Made by a program: the position numbers and the translations under genes
Assembly (NCBI GenBank): GCA_001695595.3
Contig: MBPM02000089.1
Span: forward strand, 62,001-126,000
Source of the DNA: Plasmopara viticola
Lineage: Eukaryota > Oomycota > Peronosporomycetes > Peronosporales > Peronosporaceae
Length of the DNA: 64,000 bases
Direction of reading: 5' to 3'
Shown: positions 47,599 to 55,673 of the stretch, piece after piece
Numbering within the stretch: the stretch's first letter is position 1
Layout: each line of letters starts with the position of its first letter
Notes under the pieces: generated by a model
The model's input: only the letters and a program-made list of their open reading frames with translations
The model's database searches: none
Told to the model about the DNA's origin: nothing

Positions 47599-49401
47599 CC
47601 CCTCGGAGCTCCGATGCCAATTGCCAGCGGTCCAATCTCTGGACACCCATAAAAGACGAACACGGCCTCAAGAGATTTATTTGTAACACTCATGCGCTCT
47701 TCTGTGTATTCCATGTAAGCGGGTGACCAAAGTGGCTTCTATACGATTTGTACGTCTTCGCATTTAAACTTGCTACATACATTTAATACTGTGATTAAGA
47801 TTGTTGGGTCAATATTTGACATTGTCTCTCTAGTCACATTAAATTTGTCTGCGTATAATGTATTAGCTGCTAATGCAAAGTGGAAACATCTTATTACGAA
47901 AAAAACTTGCAGAACGAGTAATAACATATTCAAGAAGCAATTGAAAAGTTATTTTGAACAAGAAACGAAAGATCAAATAAAGCCGATTGTGCACATAAAG
48001 AGTTTAATTGGGACTCGAAATTATCTTATACACAACTTGTAAATGCAAATAGAGGAAAAGTAAGGGCGATTTGGCTTTGCAGAGATAAAGACGATATCAA
48101 AATGATTGGCTTCTGCGTTACTAAGGTAGTAAGCACTTATTAAAAATGTCTTGTGTAAATATCCAATGTGGAGCTTCCAATAGTTGGAAGTCATTGTTGT
48201 GGCGGCAAAACCCGAGTAAAAACACCAGCCGATGTACTCTGAATATTTGGTAGTCACTATTTGGGGTGTAGGGGATCGCGATCGCTCTGACGGTATCAAT
48301 GGCAAACGTGTTATAGAATGAGCTTGATGTACTAAGCCTTTTTCACCTTCAAATGTCCTCATTGTTTCTACGAGTGTAGCGGGTCTGTTCGAATTCGACG
48401 CTGAGTAACTTTCCACAAGAATTGATTCAATGATAAAGGACTTTGCTATTTGCATGAAAAGGAAACCTTTGTCACGTCATTGATGGGCAGGGAAAAACCG
48501 TCATATAAATGTAAATTCAACGAAATTGAAATTATTGTTAACGTATTGAGTACCACAAGGATCGCATAGTGTTGATTTGGTGCATCAGTCCAGTTTTTCA
48601 TTTCGCTCATGGGGCTATTGATATTCGCTTGGTCTAGTTATCGCTACAGATCGTAATGGTTCACCATATATGAGATGGGTAAGAGGGGGAGCGGGATTGG
48701 CATCTTAAAGTGCGACGGATTCGAAAATTTTATATGTGCGCATCGCGGATATATGACAGCAATTTGTTTAAAACTGATCCTCGCGTCTTAATACTGTGTC
48801 ACACGAGGCAGCGTCGTTCCTCGCGCCGAGTCAGCAACAAGAACATCGTAGTAATAGGGTTGTAGGAAATCATGAAAGGAAAACTCAGATGCGCAACGAG
48901 GTTTTACGTGCTTACTTTTCAAGAGAGACATTTGTTGCACGGCTTTAAAGATACGCATTAATACTGTCTTCTCAATATCTTCGTCGTATTTCGCGTGTTG
49001 GACACTTCTGGTAAAGAAAAAGCGCCTTTGGATGCGTCTTTACCCAGAAGATGCTGCTTGCTACCTTGTTGCACACAAGATCTGCACTTCCCTACCGAGA
49101 CTTTACGCTATATGCCGAGCTTGTTGAAAGTAAATGCGCCCAGCCGGAGCTTGTTCGGCAACTTTCGTCTTAACCGGCCCGTCCGATACGCGAATAGTTG
49201 AGCTTTTCTCACTTAACGTCTCGCTGCCCATATTAAACTTGGCGGCTGACAATTAACTTCAAGTATCTTAGACGTTAAAATGAAGAAGCGCCTCTAAATG
49301 GCTGTTCCGTACACATCCTGGTGACGAGCTCCCGTGAGATGATCTCAAGATTTGGTCGACACGATGAGAAATAGTGTGCCCCAAGACCTTGTACTCATTC
49401 A
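47599..49401. other. Array spacer 10
   Basis: The minus-strand frame is open for 144 codons (48,455 to 48,021). Near 47,820 it lacks the GCCGTCGTATTC stretch of the other spacers. The same deletion marks the inverted spacer at 57,260, which groups these two units. Confidence 0.6.
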
Positions 49402-49418
49402 CTCATTCAGCAATTTGC
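49402..49418 (+). promoter_or_regulatory. Core promoter, copy 11
   Basis: Identical 17-bp motif, 66 bp upstream of the ATG. Confidence 0.75.
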
Positions 49419-49483
49419 TAAGCCAAGCAAACAACTTTGCCCGGGACCCTGCTTTCAGAACTACCTTCCAGTCTCCTACAATT

Positions 49484-50569
49484 ATGCACATTTCCCGCAT
49501 CGTCGCGCACGCTGCAATTGCTACAGCGATTGTCGCTTCGACGTTATCGCCCACAGACGCCGCTAGCGGCCTACGTGGTCCGATTGAGCAACCTACGCTG
49601 AATGAAGATTACCAGCAAACCGCCCACGAACTTGGAAGCTCTGTTGGAGGTGAGAATGAACAAAAAGAAGACGAGCACCAGCAAAACGAGAACGATGGTA
49701 ACAGTCCGATCGACGGTAGTTCGGCCGCTGGACCCCCGAGGTCAGGACCGAACACACAGAGTATCCCGCCTTTTGGAGCTCAGAAACCGCCTACCAACGA
49801 TCCAATTCCCGGGAACTCTTTGCAGAAGGGTAATCCACCCATTGGATCTCCAATGCCGCCTGCCAACCGTCCGAACACCGAACAACCTTTTGGAGATGGG
49901 AACCCACCCCATGAAAGTCAAATGCCGCCTGGCAATGGTCCGACCAACGATCAACCTTTCGTGGGTGGTAAACCACCCCATGGAGGTCAGATGCCGAATG
50001 GTGGCCCACCTAATGAAAGTCAAATGCCGCCTGACAATGGTCCGACCAACGATCAACCTTTCGTGGGTGGTGATTCGCCCAATAAAGGGCAGATGTCGCG
50101 TGGTAATCCACCTCAAGAAGGCCAGACGCCGCATGGTGACCGACCCCATGAAGGTCAGATGCCGCCTGTCAATGGTCCGACCAAAGATCAACAATTTATG
50201 GGCGGTAACCCGCCTCTTGGTGGTCCGAAGCCGCTTGCTGAGGGTCCGATCGCCGAACAACCTTTCATGGGTGGTAACTCGCCCCTCACAGGTCCGATGC
50301 CAGTGGCTGGTAACCCATCCCTTGGAAGTTCGATGCCGCCTGCGAACGGTCCGCTCTCCGGATTTCCTTTCATGGGTGGCAATATGCCTTTCGGAGCTCC
50401 GATGCCGCCTGCCATCGGTTTGATCACTGGATACGTATTGCTCAATGGCAATCCGCCTTTTGGACCTCCAATGCTGCCTCCAAATGGTCCAATTTCTCAA
50501 AACCCTTTCCAGGGTGGTAGTTCGCCCTTTGGATCTTCGATGCCGCCTGCTAACGGTCCAATTTCCTAG
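49484..50569 (+). CDS. Repeat protein copy 11, C-terminally truncated
   Basis: 361 residues. Long form up to MPPANGPIS, where TAG at 50,567-50,569 replaces the Gln codon of other copies. About 54 residues (two and a third repeats) are lost. The former stop is still in frame at 50,729-50,731, so the only lesion is substitution. N-terminal marks: QKEDEHQ instead of QNEDEHQ, KPPTNDPIPGNS. The signal peptide is intact and a repeat protein of normal type, only shorter, could still be made. Copia element A sits 192 bp downstream. Confidence 0.75.
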   Translation: MHISRIVAHAAIATAIVASTLSPTDAASGLRGPIEQPTLNEDYQQTAHELGSSVGGENEQKEDEHQQNENDGNSPIDGSSAAGPPRSGPNTQSIPPFGAQKPPTNDPIPGNSLQKGNPPIGSPMPPANRPNTEQPFGDGNPPHESQMPPGNGPTNDQPFVGGKPPHGGQMPNGGPPNESQMPPDNGPTNDQPFVGGDSPNKGQMSRGNPPQEGQTPHGDRPHEGQMPPVNGPTKDQQFMGGNPPLGGPKPLAEGPIAEQPFMGGNSPLTGPMPVAGNPSLGSSMPPANGPLSGFPFMGGNMPFGAPMPPAIGLITGYVLLNGNPPFGPPMLPPNGPISQNPFQGGSSPFGSSMPPANGPIS

Positions 50570-50761
50570 CAGTCTTTCCCGAGTGGTAAACCGCCCCTTG
50601 AAGGTCCAAAGCCGCCTACCAATGGTCCGATCCCCGACCAACCTTTGCAAAAGGGTACTCCACCCCTCGGAGCTCCGATGCCACCTGCCAACGGTCCGAA
50701 CTCCGACATACTTTTGCAAAATGGTAATTAACCCCTCGGAGCTCCGATGCCAATTGCCAGC
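50570..50761 (+). other. Unread 3' part of copy 11 up to the copia insertion
   Basis: Holds the remaining repeats after the early stop, the ancestral stop (50,729-50,731) and the first part of the in-frame continuation. It ends in CCAGC, which is the left target-site repeat of copia element A. Confidence 0.8.
50757..50761. repeat. Target-site duplication half (CCAGC), 5' of element A
   Basis: CCAGC directly precedes the 5' LTR of A. Its partner is not at the 3' end of A (GTTTA) but at the 3' end of element B (57,451-57,455, as reverse complement), where the uninterrupted gene sequence resumes (CCAGCGGTCCAATC). Confidence 0.85.
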
Positions 50762-50907
50762 TGTTAACATTACACCGCTGAATGCATGTTGAACAGGTGG
50801 ATGGCTTCACAGTAATTACAAGTACGTCACAATTAGCAATTACATATGGTAGCCGTTCATTGGTCAGGATAAATATATTCACTTCGGTTTTTACTTTCTT
50901 CTCAACA
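50762..50907 (+). repeat. Element A 5' LTR
   Basis: 146 bp, TG...CA ends with TGTT/AACA inverted termini. It contains an AT-rich TATA-like stretch (ATAAATATATT) about 30 bp before the end. Diagnostic base C at 50,837, shared with the 3' LTR of element B. Confidence 0.95.
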
Positions 50908-50949
50908 GGTTAACAGCCGCAACAAGCTCAAGCAACGTTCTCGCCCAAT

Positions 50950-53900
50950 ATGAACAAGCGCACCGAAGTCCTCCTAGGAAGTGGTAACTATTACCACTGG
51001 GAGTTTAACATGAGGATGACCCTGGCGCGGAAGGGTCTTCTGGGACACATCATGGCTGTCAAGGAAGAGAAGGACGTCACGGAGGCGTGGCTGGTTAATG
51101 ATGCCAAGGCGTTAGGCATCATTGCTCAAGGCGTTGAGATCCAGCACCAGACCAAGATTCGGTCGGCTACGCGTGCTATGGAGGCGTGGGGAACCCTCCG
51201 CGATTTCTACAATCGCTCGACTCTTCACAATCGTGTTGTGATGACTCGTCGTCTACATGAGTTCAAGATGGAAAGTGGAACAAGCATGGCAGAGCATCTG
51301 GACTCTTTTGACGAGCTAGTAGTGGGACTACAGACTACGGGAGAGCAAATTGATGAGTCACGCCAGCTGGTGGTACTTCTCAGCAGTCTACCTTCGGAGT
51401 ACGACTTGATTTCGTCGATTGTGGAAAATGCAAGGGACATTTCGTTGATAGAAGTCAAGGAGAAGCTGCTCAAAGAGTCGGAGAAGCTGGAGAGGAAAGA
51501 AGCTACAGAGAAAGCGTTTCGCGTAAATGGAAATGGAAATGCTAGAAGATTTAAAGGTGGACGGGACAATGGACGAAAGGGTGGCCCTCCACGCAATAAC
51601 GGCGGATTCAAGGGCAAGTGCTTCAACTGTGACCAGTTTGGACACATGAAGCGGAACTGCCCGGCCGGTAAAAGATTCAACAGCGACGACACGGTGTTTG
51701 CTGCTGGTGAAGGGAAGTCATCAGGATGGCTGATTGACAGTGGAGCAACTTCCCACATGACCCCACACAGGAAGGACTTGTTTGATTACAAGGGCCTAGA
51801 AGCTAGCATCGAAGTTACGATTGCAGACGGGAAGAAGTTGCTTGTTAAAGGAGTCGGCACGGTAAAATGGACTGGATTGAACGGAATGAGGATTTGCATG
51901 GTTGAAGTTCTGCACATTCCCGGACTCGACAGAAGGTTGCTGTCAGTTGGCAAGTTGGCAGAACGTGGCATGAGTGTGGAATTCTCGCGTTCGTCATGTG
52001 TCATTTGGAACAAGAAGCAAGCAATTGCGTCGGGCACAAAAGTTGGAAAGTCGTATTTTCTTGACTATGAGCAAGAAGAAGCATGTCTCGTTGAATATAC
52101 TGGGGCTGACAATCAGTGGGAGCTTTGGCATGCACGCATGGGGCACCCCAGCAAGGATGCGCTGATCAGGACACAGCGATTGACTAATGGTATCCCAATT
52201 ATCAAGCAAAGTGTGGAAAAATTGTGTGCCGGGTGTTTGAAGGGCAAGCAGACGATCACGGTGTTTCCGTCTTGTTCAATGACAAAGACGACACGTGTGT
52301 TGGAGCGTGTTCACACAGATGTCATGGGGCCAATGCGAACTATCTCGAAGGGTGGTGCCAAATACATTCTCACGTTTGTGGATGACTTTTCACGATATGT
52401 TGCAATTTTTCTGATCAAGAGCAAGAGTGAAGTTGCTGGCAAGTTCAAGGAGTTTCTGACATTATACGAAAACCAGTGGGGTGCACGACTAAGATGTTTG
52501 CGATCCGACAACGGAACCGAGTTCGTAAACAAGAAAATGGCAGGAATATGTCAAGAGAACGGCATTGTACACCAGCGCTCCGTCCCATACAGCCCGCAGC
52601 AGAACGGAGTAGCGGAGCGTATGAACAGGACAATTATGGAGAAAGCCCGCAGCATGTTACACTACAAGAGCGTATCGACGGAATGGTGGGCGGAAGCGGT
52701 AAATACAGCGGTTTATTTAATTAATCGCTCCAGCAATGCGGTCCATCCTGACACCACGCCGTATGAGCTAGTTTTCAAAATGAAGCCTCGAATGGATCAC
52801 CTGCGCGTATTTGGTTCGCAAGGCTACGCTCATATTGACGATGTGAAACGGACCAAACTGGAACCCAAGAGTTTCAAGTGTATGTTTCTTGGCTATGCAG
52901 AGAATGTCAAGGGCTATCGCGTGTTTGACTTGGAGAATGCCAAGATTAAAGTGACCCGCTCTGTAAAGTTGGATGAGCGTGAGGTGGGCGGCATCTACGA
53001 CACGCAAGAGCTTAAGCCGGAAACAATTGTTCAAATAGTTAAGGATGGTGATGAAGTCAATGTTCAGCATCAAGTGGATCGACAGTCAGTTCCGGACGAT
53101 CCCATGGGAGCTGTCGAAGAGACAGTCGAGGATGTCAATATGGAGGATGTAAATCGTACGCCAAGCGCAGTTGTACAGCGGCTAATGCCTTCTGAGAGCC
53201 CTGTACGAAACGGGCTTGAGCTAACGGAGTATCATCAACCTTCCCAAGTGCAACAAGAAGATCGTTTGGTGTTTCGGCCTAAATTGGAGCGAACACGAGT
53301 AAGACGTGAGCCAGTGTTTATGCTAAGAAACGGTTCCGATGGTGGAGAGTCAACAGAAGGAAGTGAGGGCCCACCGACTCCAAAGCGTGCTAGGATTGAC
53401 GAAGATGGACTAATTGCGGAAGCTTTTCTTGCCTACGCTGTGAATATTGACGATGATATGGACTCACCGACTACTTATACTCAAGCAATGGATGCTGAGC
53501 TTCGCTCTCACGAAGAGAATAAAACCTGGACATTGCAGCCACGAGGGGAGATTGGACGCACAATTGGATCACGATGGGTATTTGCCAAAAAGCGTGATCA
53601 GAATGGCGCTATCGTGCGATACAAGGTACGACTAGTCGCGAAAGGTTTCAAGCAGAAGTATGGCGTTGACTTTTTCGAGACATATTCCCCGGTTGCCAAC
53701 ATGAATTCGATCCGAATAATTCTCGCGGTATGTGTTGAATGTGGCTATCAAATGGAACAGCTGGACGTCGACACGGCTTTTCTTAATAGCGTGTTGACGG
53801 ACAACGTTTTTATGGAAGTTCCGCTTGGTGTCGACAATGCTGAAGGAAACATATGTCAACTAAACAAGGCTATTTACGGACTTAAGCAAGCAGCGAGTGC

Positions 53901-55011
53901 CTGGAACAAGACAATACATCGTGTCTTCATCAGGAATGGCTTTAAGAGTTGCGGAGCAGATCAATGTGTTTATGTCAAGAGAACTAAAGAAGGTTTTGTG
54001 TACGTATGTCTTTATGTCGATGATATGATCATTGCAGCCAAGACGAGCGACGAGATTCTAGAGGTCAAGGGGATGCTTAAAAATGTTTTCAAGATGAAGG
54101 ATCTCGGTATTGCGAAGTTCATCTTGGGCATGGAGATCGACCACGACATGACAGCTTCCACACTAATGATCAAGCAAACACGCTACATTAGCGACGTGGC
54201 TGAGCGATTTGGGCAGAAAAACGCCAAGAACGTCGACAATCCGTGTACGTCCGGTCTCAAGCTGTCAACATCACAGTCACCAAGTACAGAAGCTGAGCGT
54301 TCAGAGATGCGGTCAAGACCATACCGCTCACTAATTGGATGTCTGCTATATGTTACAACTTGCACTCGGCCGGACGTCGCATACATCGTGACACAACTGT
54401 CTCGATTTCTCGAAAAACCGGGGTTACCACATTGGAACGCCGCAATTCGTGTATTGCGCTACTTAAATTCGACACGTCATCATGGGATCGTTTATCAAAG
54501 AGGGACGGGAAAGGTGATTGTTGAAGCTTTTTCGGATGCTGACTGGGGTAGCAACACCGATGACAGATGGTCTGTCTCAGGTGTGTTGATCAACATTGGT
54601 AAAGCTCCGGTTGTATTCAAGTCCAAGTATCAGAGAACAGTTGCACTAAGTTCCGCAGAAGCAGAGTATATGGCGCTCAGCTTGTGCACACAAGAAGTAC
54701 TTTGGGCGCGCGCAATGCCAAAGGACATGGGTCACGAGCAAGTTGAAGGCACACAGGTTTGGGAAGACAACCAAGGTGCTATTGCGTTAGCCAATAACGC
54801 CGGATACCATGCTAGGACGAAGCATGTGGACATCAAGCACCACTTTATTCGTGAGAACGTGCAAGAAGGACTGTTGAAGATCGAATATATCGACACGAAG
54901 AGTCAGCTTGCAGATATGCTGACGAAGGCAGTTGGGACCAAGATGCTTAAGTATCTGCGCGAAGCCACAGGAATCAAGACCAAGTCAGCAACAAAGGACA
55001 CACAGCATTAG
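50950..55011 (+). CDS. Copia Gag-Pol polyprotein, element A
   Basis: 1,353 residues in one frame, typical copia order. Gag: UBN2-like region, then zinc knuckle C224-C227-H232-C237 (CFNCDQFGHMKRNC). Protease: D263-S-G-A-T. Pre-integrase finger H394/H399/C426/C429. Integrase catalytic triad D457, D520, E556 (D-62-D-35-E). Reverse transcriptase: D941 in QLDVDTAF and YVDD with D1024-D1025. RNase H: D1196 (SDADW) and E1237 (SSAEAEY). Near residue 847 a 12-residue segment present in element B (ASDDAMKWREAM) is missing, removing the conserved W-x-x-AM motif before the RT domain. The polyprotein would drive cytoplasmic reverse transcription and nuclear integration; this copy may be inactive. Confidence 0.93.
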   Translation: MNKRTEVLLGSGNYYHWEFNMRMTLARKGLLGHIMAVKEEKDVTEAWLVNDAKALGIIAQGVEIQHQTKIRSATRAMEAWGTLRDFYNRSTLHNRVVMTRRLHEFKMESGTSMAEHLDSFDELVVGLQTTGEQIDESRQLVVLLSSLPSEYDLISSIVENARDISLIEVKEKLLKESEKLERKEATEKAFRVNGNGNARRFKGGRDNGRKGGPPRNNGGFKGKCFNCDQFGHMKRNCPAGKRFNSDDTVFAAGEGKSSGWLIDSGATSHMTPHRKDLFDYKGLEASIEVTIADGKKLLVKGVGTVKWTGLNGMRICMVEVLHIPGLDRRLLSVGKLAERGMSVEFSRSSCVIWNKKQAIASGTKVGKSYFLDYEQEEACLVEYTGADNQWELWHARMGHPSKDALIRTQRLTNGIPIIKQSVEKLCAGCLKGKQTITVFPSCSMTKTTRVLERVHTDVMGPMRTISKGGAKYILTFVDDFSRYVAIFLIKSKSEVAGKFKEFLTLYENQWGARLRCLRSDNGTEFVNKKMAGICQENGIVHQRSVPYSPQQNGVAERMNRTIMEKARSMLHYKSVSTEWWAEAVNTAVYLINRSSNAVHPDTTPYELVFKMKPRMDHLRVFGSQGYAHIDDVKRTKLEPKSFKCMFLGYAENVKGYRVFDLENAKIKVTRSVKLDEREVGGIYDTQELKPETIVQIVKDGDEVNVQHQVDRQSVPDDPMGAVEETVEDVNMEDVNRTPSAVVQRLMPSESPVRNGLELTEYHQPSQVQQEDRLVFRPKLERTRVRREPVFMLRNGSDGGESTEGSEGPPTPKRARIDEDGLIAEAFLAYAVNIDDDMDSPTTYTQAMDAELRSHEENKTWTLQPRGEIGRTIGSRWVFAKKRDQNGAIVRYKVRLVAKGFKQKYGVDFFETYSPVANMNSIRIILAVCVECGYQMEQLDVDTAFLNSVLTDNVFMEVPLGVDNAEGNICQLNKAIYGLKQAASAWNKTIHRVFIRNGFKSCGADQCVYVKRTKEGFVYVCLYVDDMIIAAKTSDEILEVKGMLKNVFKMKDLGIAKFILGMEIDHDMTASTLMIKQTRYISDVAERFGQKNAKNVDNPCTSGLKLSTSQSPSTEAERSEMRSRPYRSLIGCLLYVTTCTRPDVAYIVTQLSRFLEKPGLPHWNAAIRVLRYLNSTRHHGIVYQRGTGKVIVEAFSDADWGSNTDDRWSVSGVLINIGKAPVVFKSKYQRTVALSSAEAEYMALSLCTQEVLWARAMPKDMGHEQVEGTQVWEDNQGAIALANNAGYHARTKHVDIKHHFIRENVQEGLLKIEYIDTKSQLADMLTKAVGTKMLKYLREATGIKTKSATKDTQH

Positions 55012-55012
55012 C

Positions 55013-55024
55013 GGTGAGTGGGAG
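55013..55024 (+). other. Polypurine tract, element A
   Basis: GGTGAGTGGGAG directly precedes the 3' LTR, the usual position of the plus-strand primer. Identical in element B (57,602-57,613, reverse). Confidence 0.7.
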
Positions 55025-55170
55025 TGTTAACATTACACCGCTGAATGCATGTTGAACAGGTGGATGGCTTCACAGTAATTACAAGTACGTCAAAATTAGT
55101 AATTACATATGGTAGCCGTTCATTGGTCAGGATAAATATATTCACTTCGGTTTTTACTTTCTTCTCAACA
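55025..55170 (+). repeat. Element A 3' LTR
   Basis: 146 bp. Carries A at 55,093 and T at 55,100, the latter shared with the 5' LTR of element B rather than with its own partner LTR. Confidence 0.95.
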
Positions 55171-55591
55171 GTTTACCACCCACGAAAGGTTGATCGTTGG
55201 TCGGACCATTGCCAGGCGGCATTTGACTTTCATGGGGTGGGTTCCCATCTCCAAAAGCTTGTTCGGTGTTCGGACGGTTGGCAGGCGGCTTCTGAGCTCC
55301 AAAAGGCGGGATACTCTGTGTGTTCGGTCCTGACCTCAGGGGTCCAGCGGCCGAACTACCGTCGATCGGACTGTTACCATCGTTCTCGTTTTGCTGGCGC
55401 TCGTCTTCGTTTTGTTCATTCTCACCTCCAACAGAGCTTCCAAGTTCGTGGGCGGTTTGCTGGTAATCTTCATTCAGCGTAGGTTGCTCAATCGGACCAC
55501 GTAGGCCGCTAGCGGCGTCTGTGGGCGATAACGTCGAAGCGACAATCGCTGTAGCAATTGCAGCGTGCGCGACGATGCGGGAAATGTGCAT
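55171..55591 (-). pseudogene. Repeat protein copy 12, inverted 5' fragment
   Basis: Signal peptide, acidic segment and first repeats in minus orientation (ATG at 55,589-55,591), cut by the 3' LTR of A at GGTAAAC. Exactly one 23-residue repeat (69 bp) is missing after GAQKPPA relative to copy 2. Other marks: a changed base before the ATG (GATATG), DERQQ instead of DEHQQ, GPLRSG instead of GPPRSG, EQAFGDG. It contains the FVGGK start of the long-form block. The open frame would run a few codons into the LTR (to 55,154). Confidence 0.9.
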
Positions 55592-55656
55592 ATCTGTAGG
55601 AGACTGGAAGGTAGTTTTGAAAGCAGGGTCCCGGGCAAAGTTGTTTGCTTGGCTTA

Positions 55657-55673
55657 GCAAATTGCTGAATGAG
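55657..55673 (-). promoter_or_regulatory. Core promoter, copy 12 (inverted)
   Basis: Reverse complement of the 17-bp motif, at the standard distance from the fragment's ATG. A short truncated secreted peptide could still be transcribed from here. Confidence 0.7.

Larger units (their letters stand above)
17500..50761 (+). repeat. Tandem array of 11 gene-plus-spacer units
   Basis: Units repeat head to tail with start-codon spacings of 2,900, 3,127, 2,894, 2,894, 3,131, 2,896, 3,132, 3,125, 3,149 and 3,132 bp. The two size classes reflect presence or absence of a 234-bp in-frame block inside the gene (78 residues). Short genes are copies 1, 3, 4 and 6; the rest are long. Units look nearly identical throughout gene and spacer, so the array is young or homogenised. 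The left edge starts inside a spacer next to an inverted relic; the right edge is interrupted by copia element A. Confidence 0.95.
50762..55170 (+). mobile_element. Ty1/copia LTR retrotransposon, element A
   Basis: 4,409 bp, bounded by two 146-bp LTRs (TGTTAACA...CTCAACA), with one gag-pol frame. Flanks are CCAGC and GTTTA, so it lacks a proper target-site duplication. A purine-rich tract precedes the 3' LTR. The two LTRs differ at two sites (50,830/55,093 and 50,837/55,100). It lies in the 3' flank of array copy 11 in the same orientation as the array. A 36-bp deletion in pol probably makes it defective. Confidence 0.95.

Noticed and set aside
17500..50761. CRISPR array or satellite DNA
   Set aside because: The repeats are kilobase units with a gene and promoter each, not short repeats with unique spacers and not short satellite monomers.
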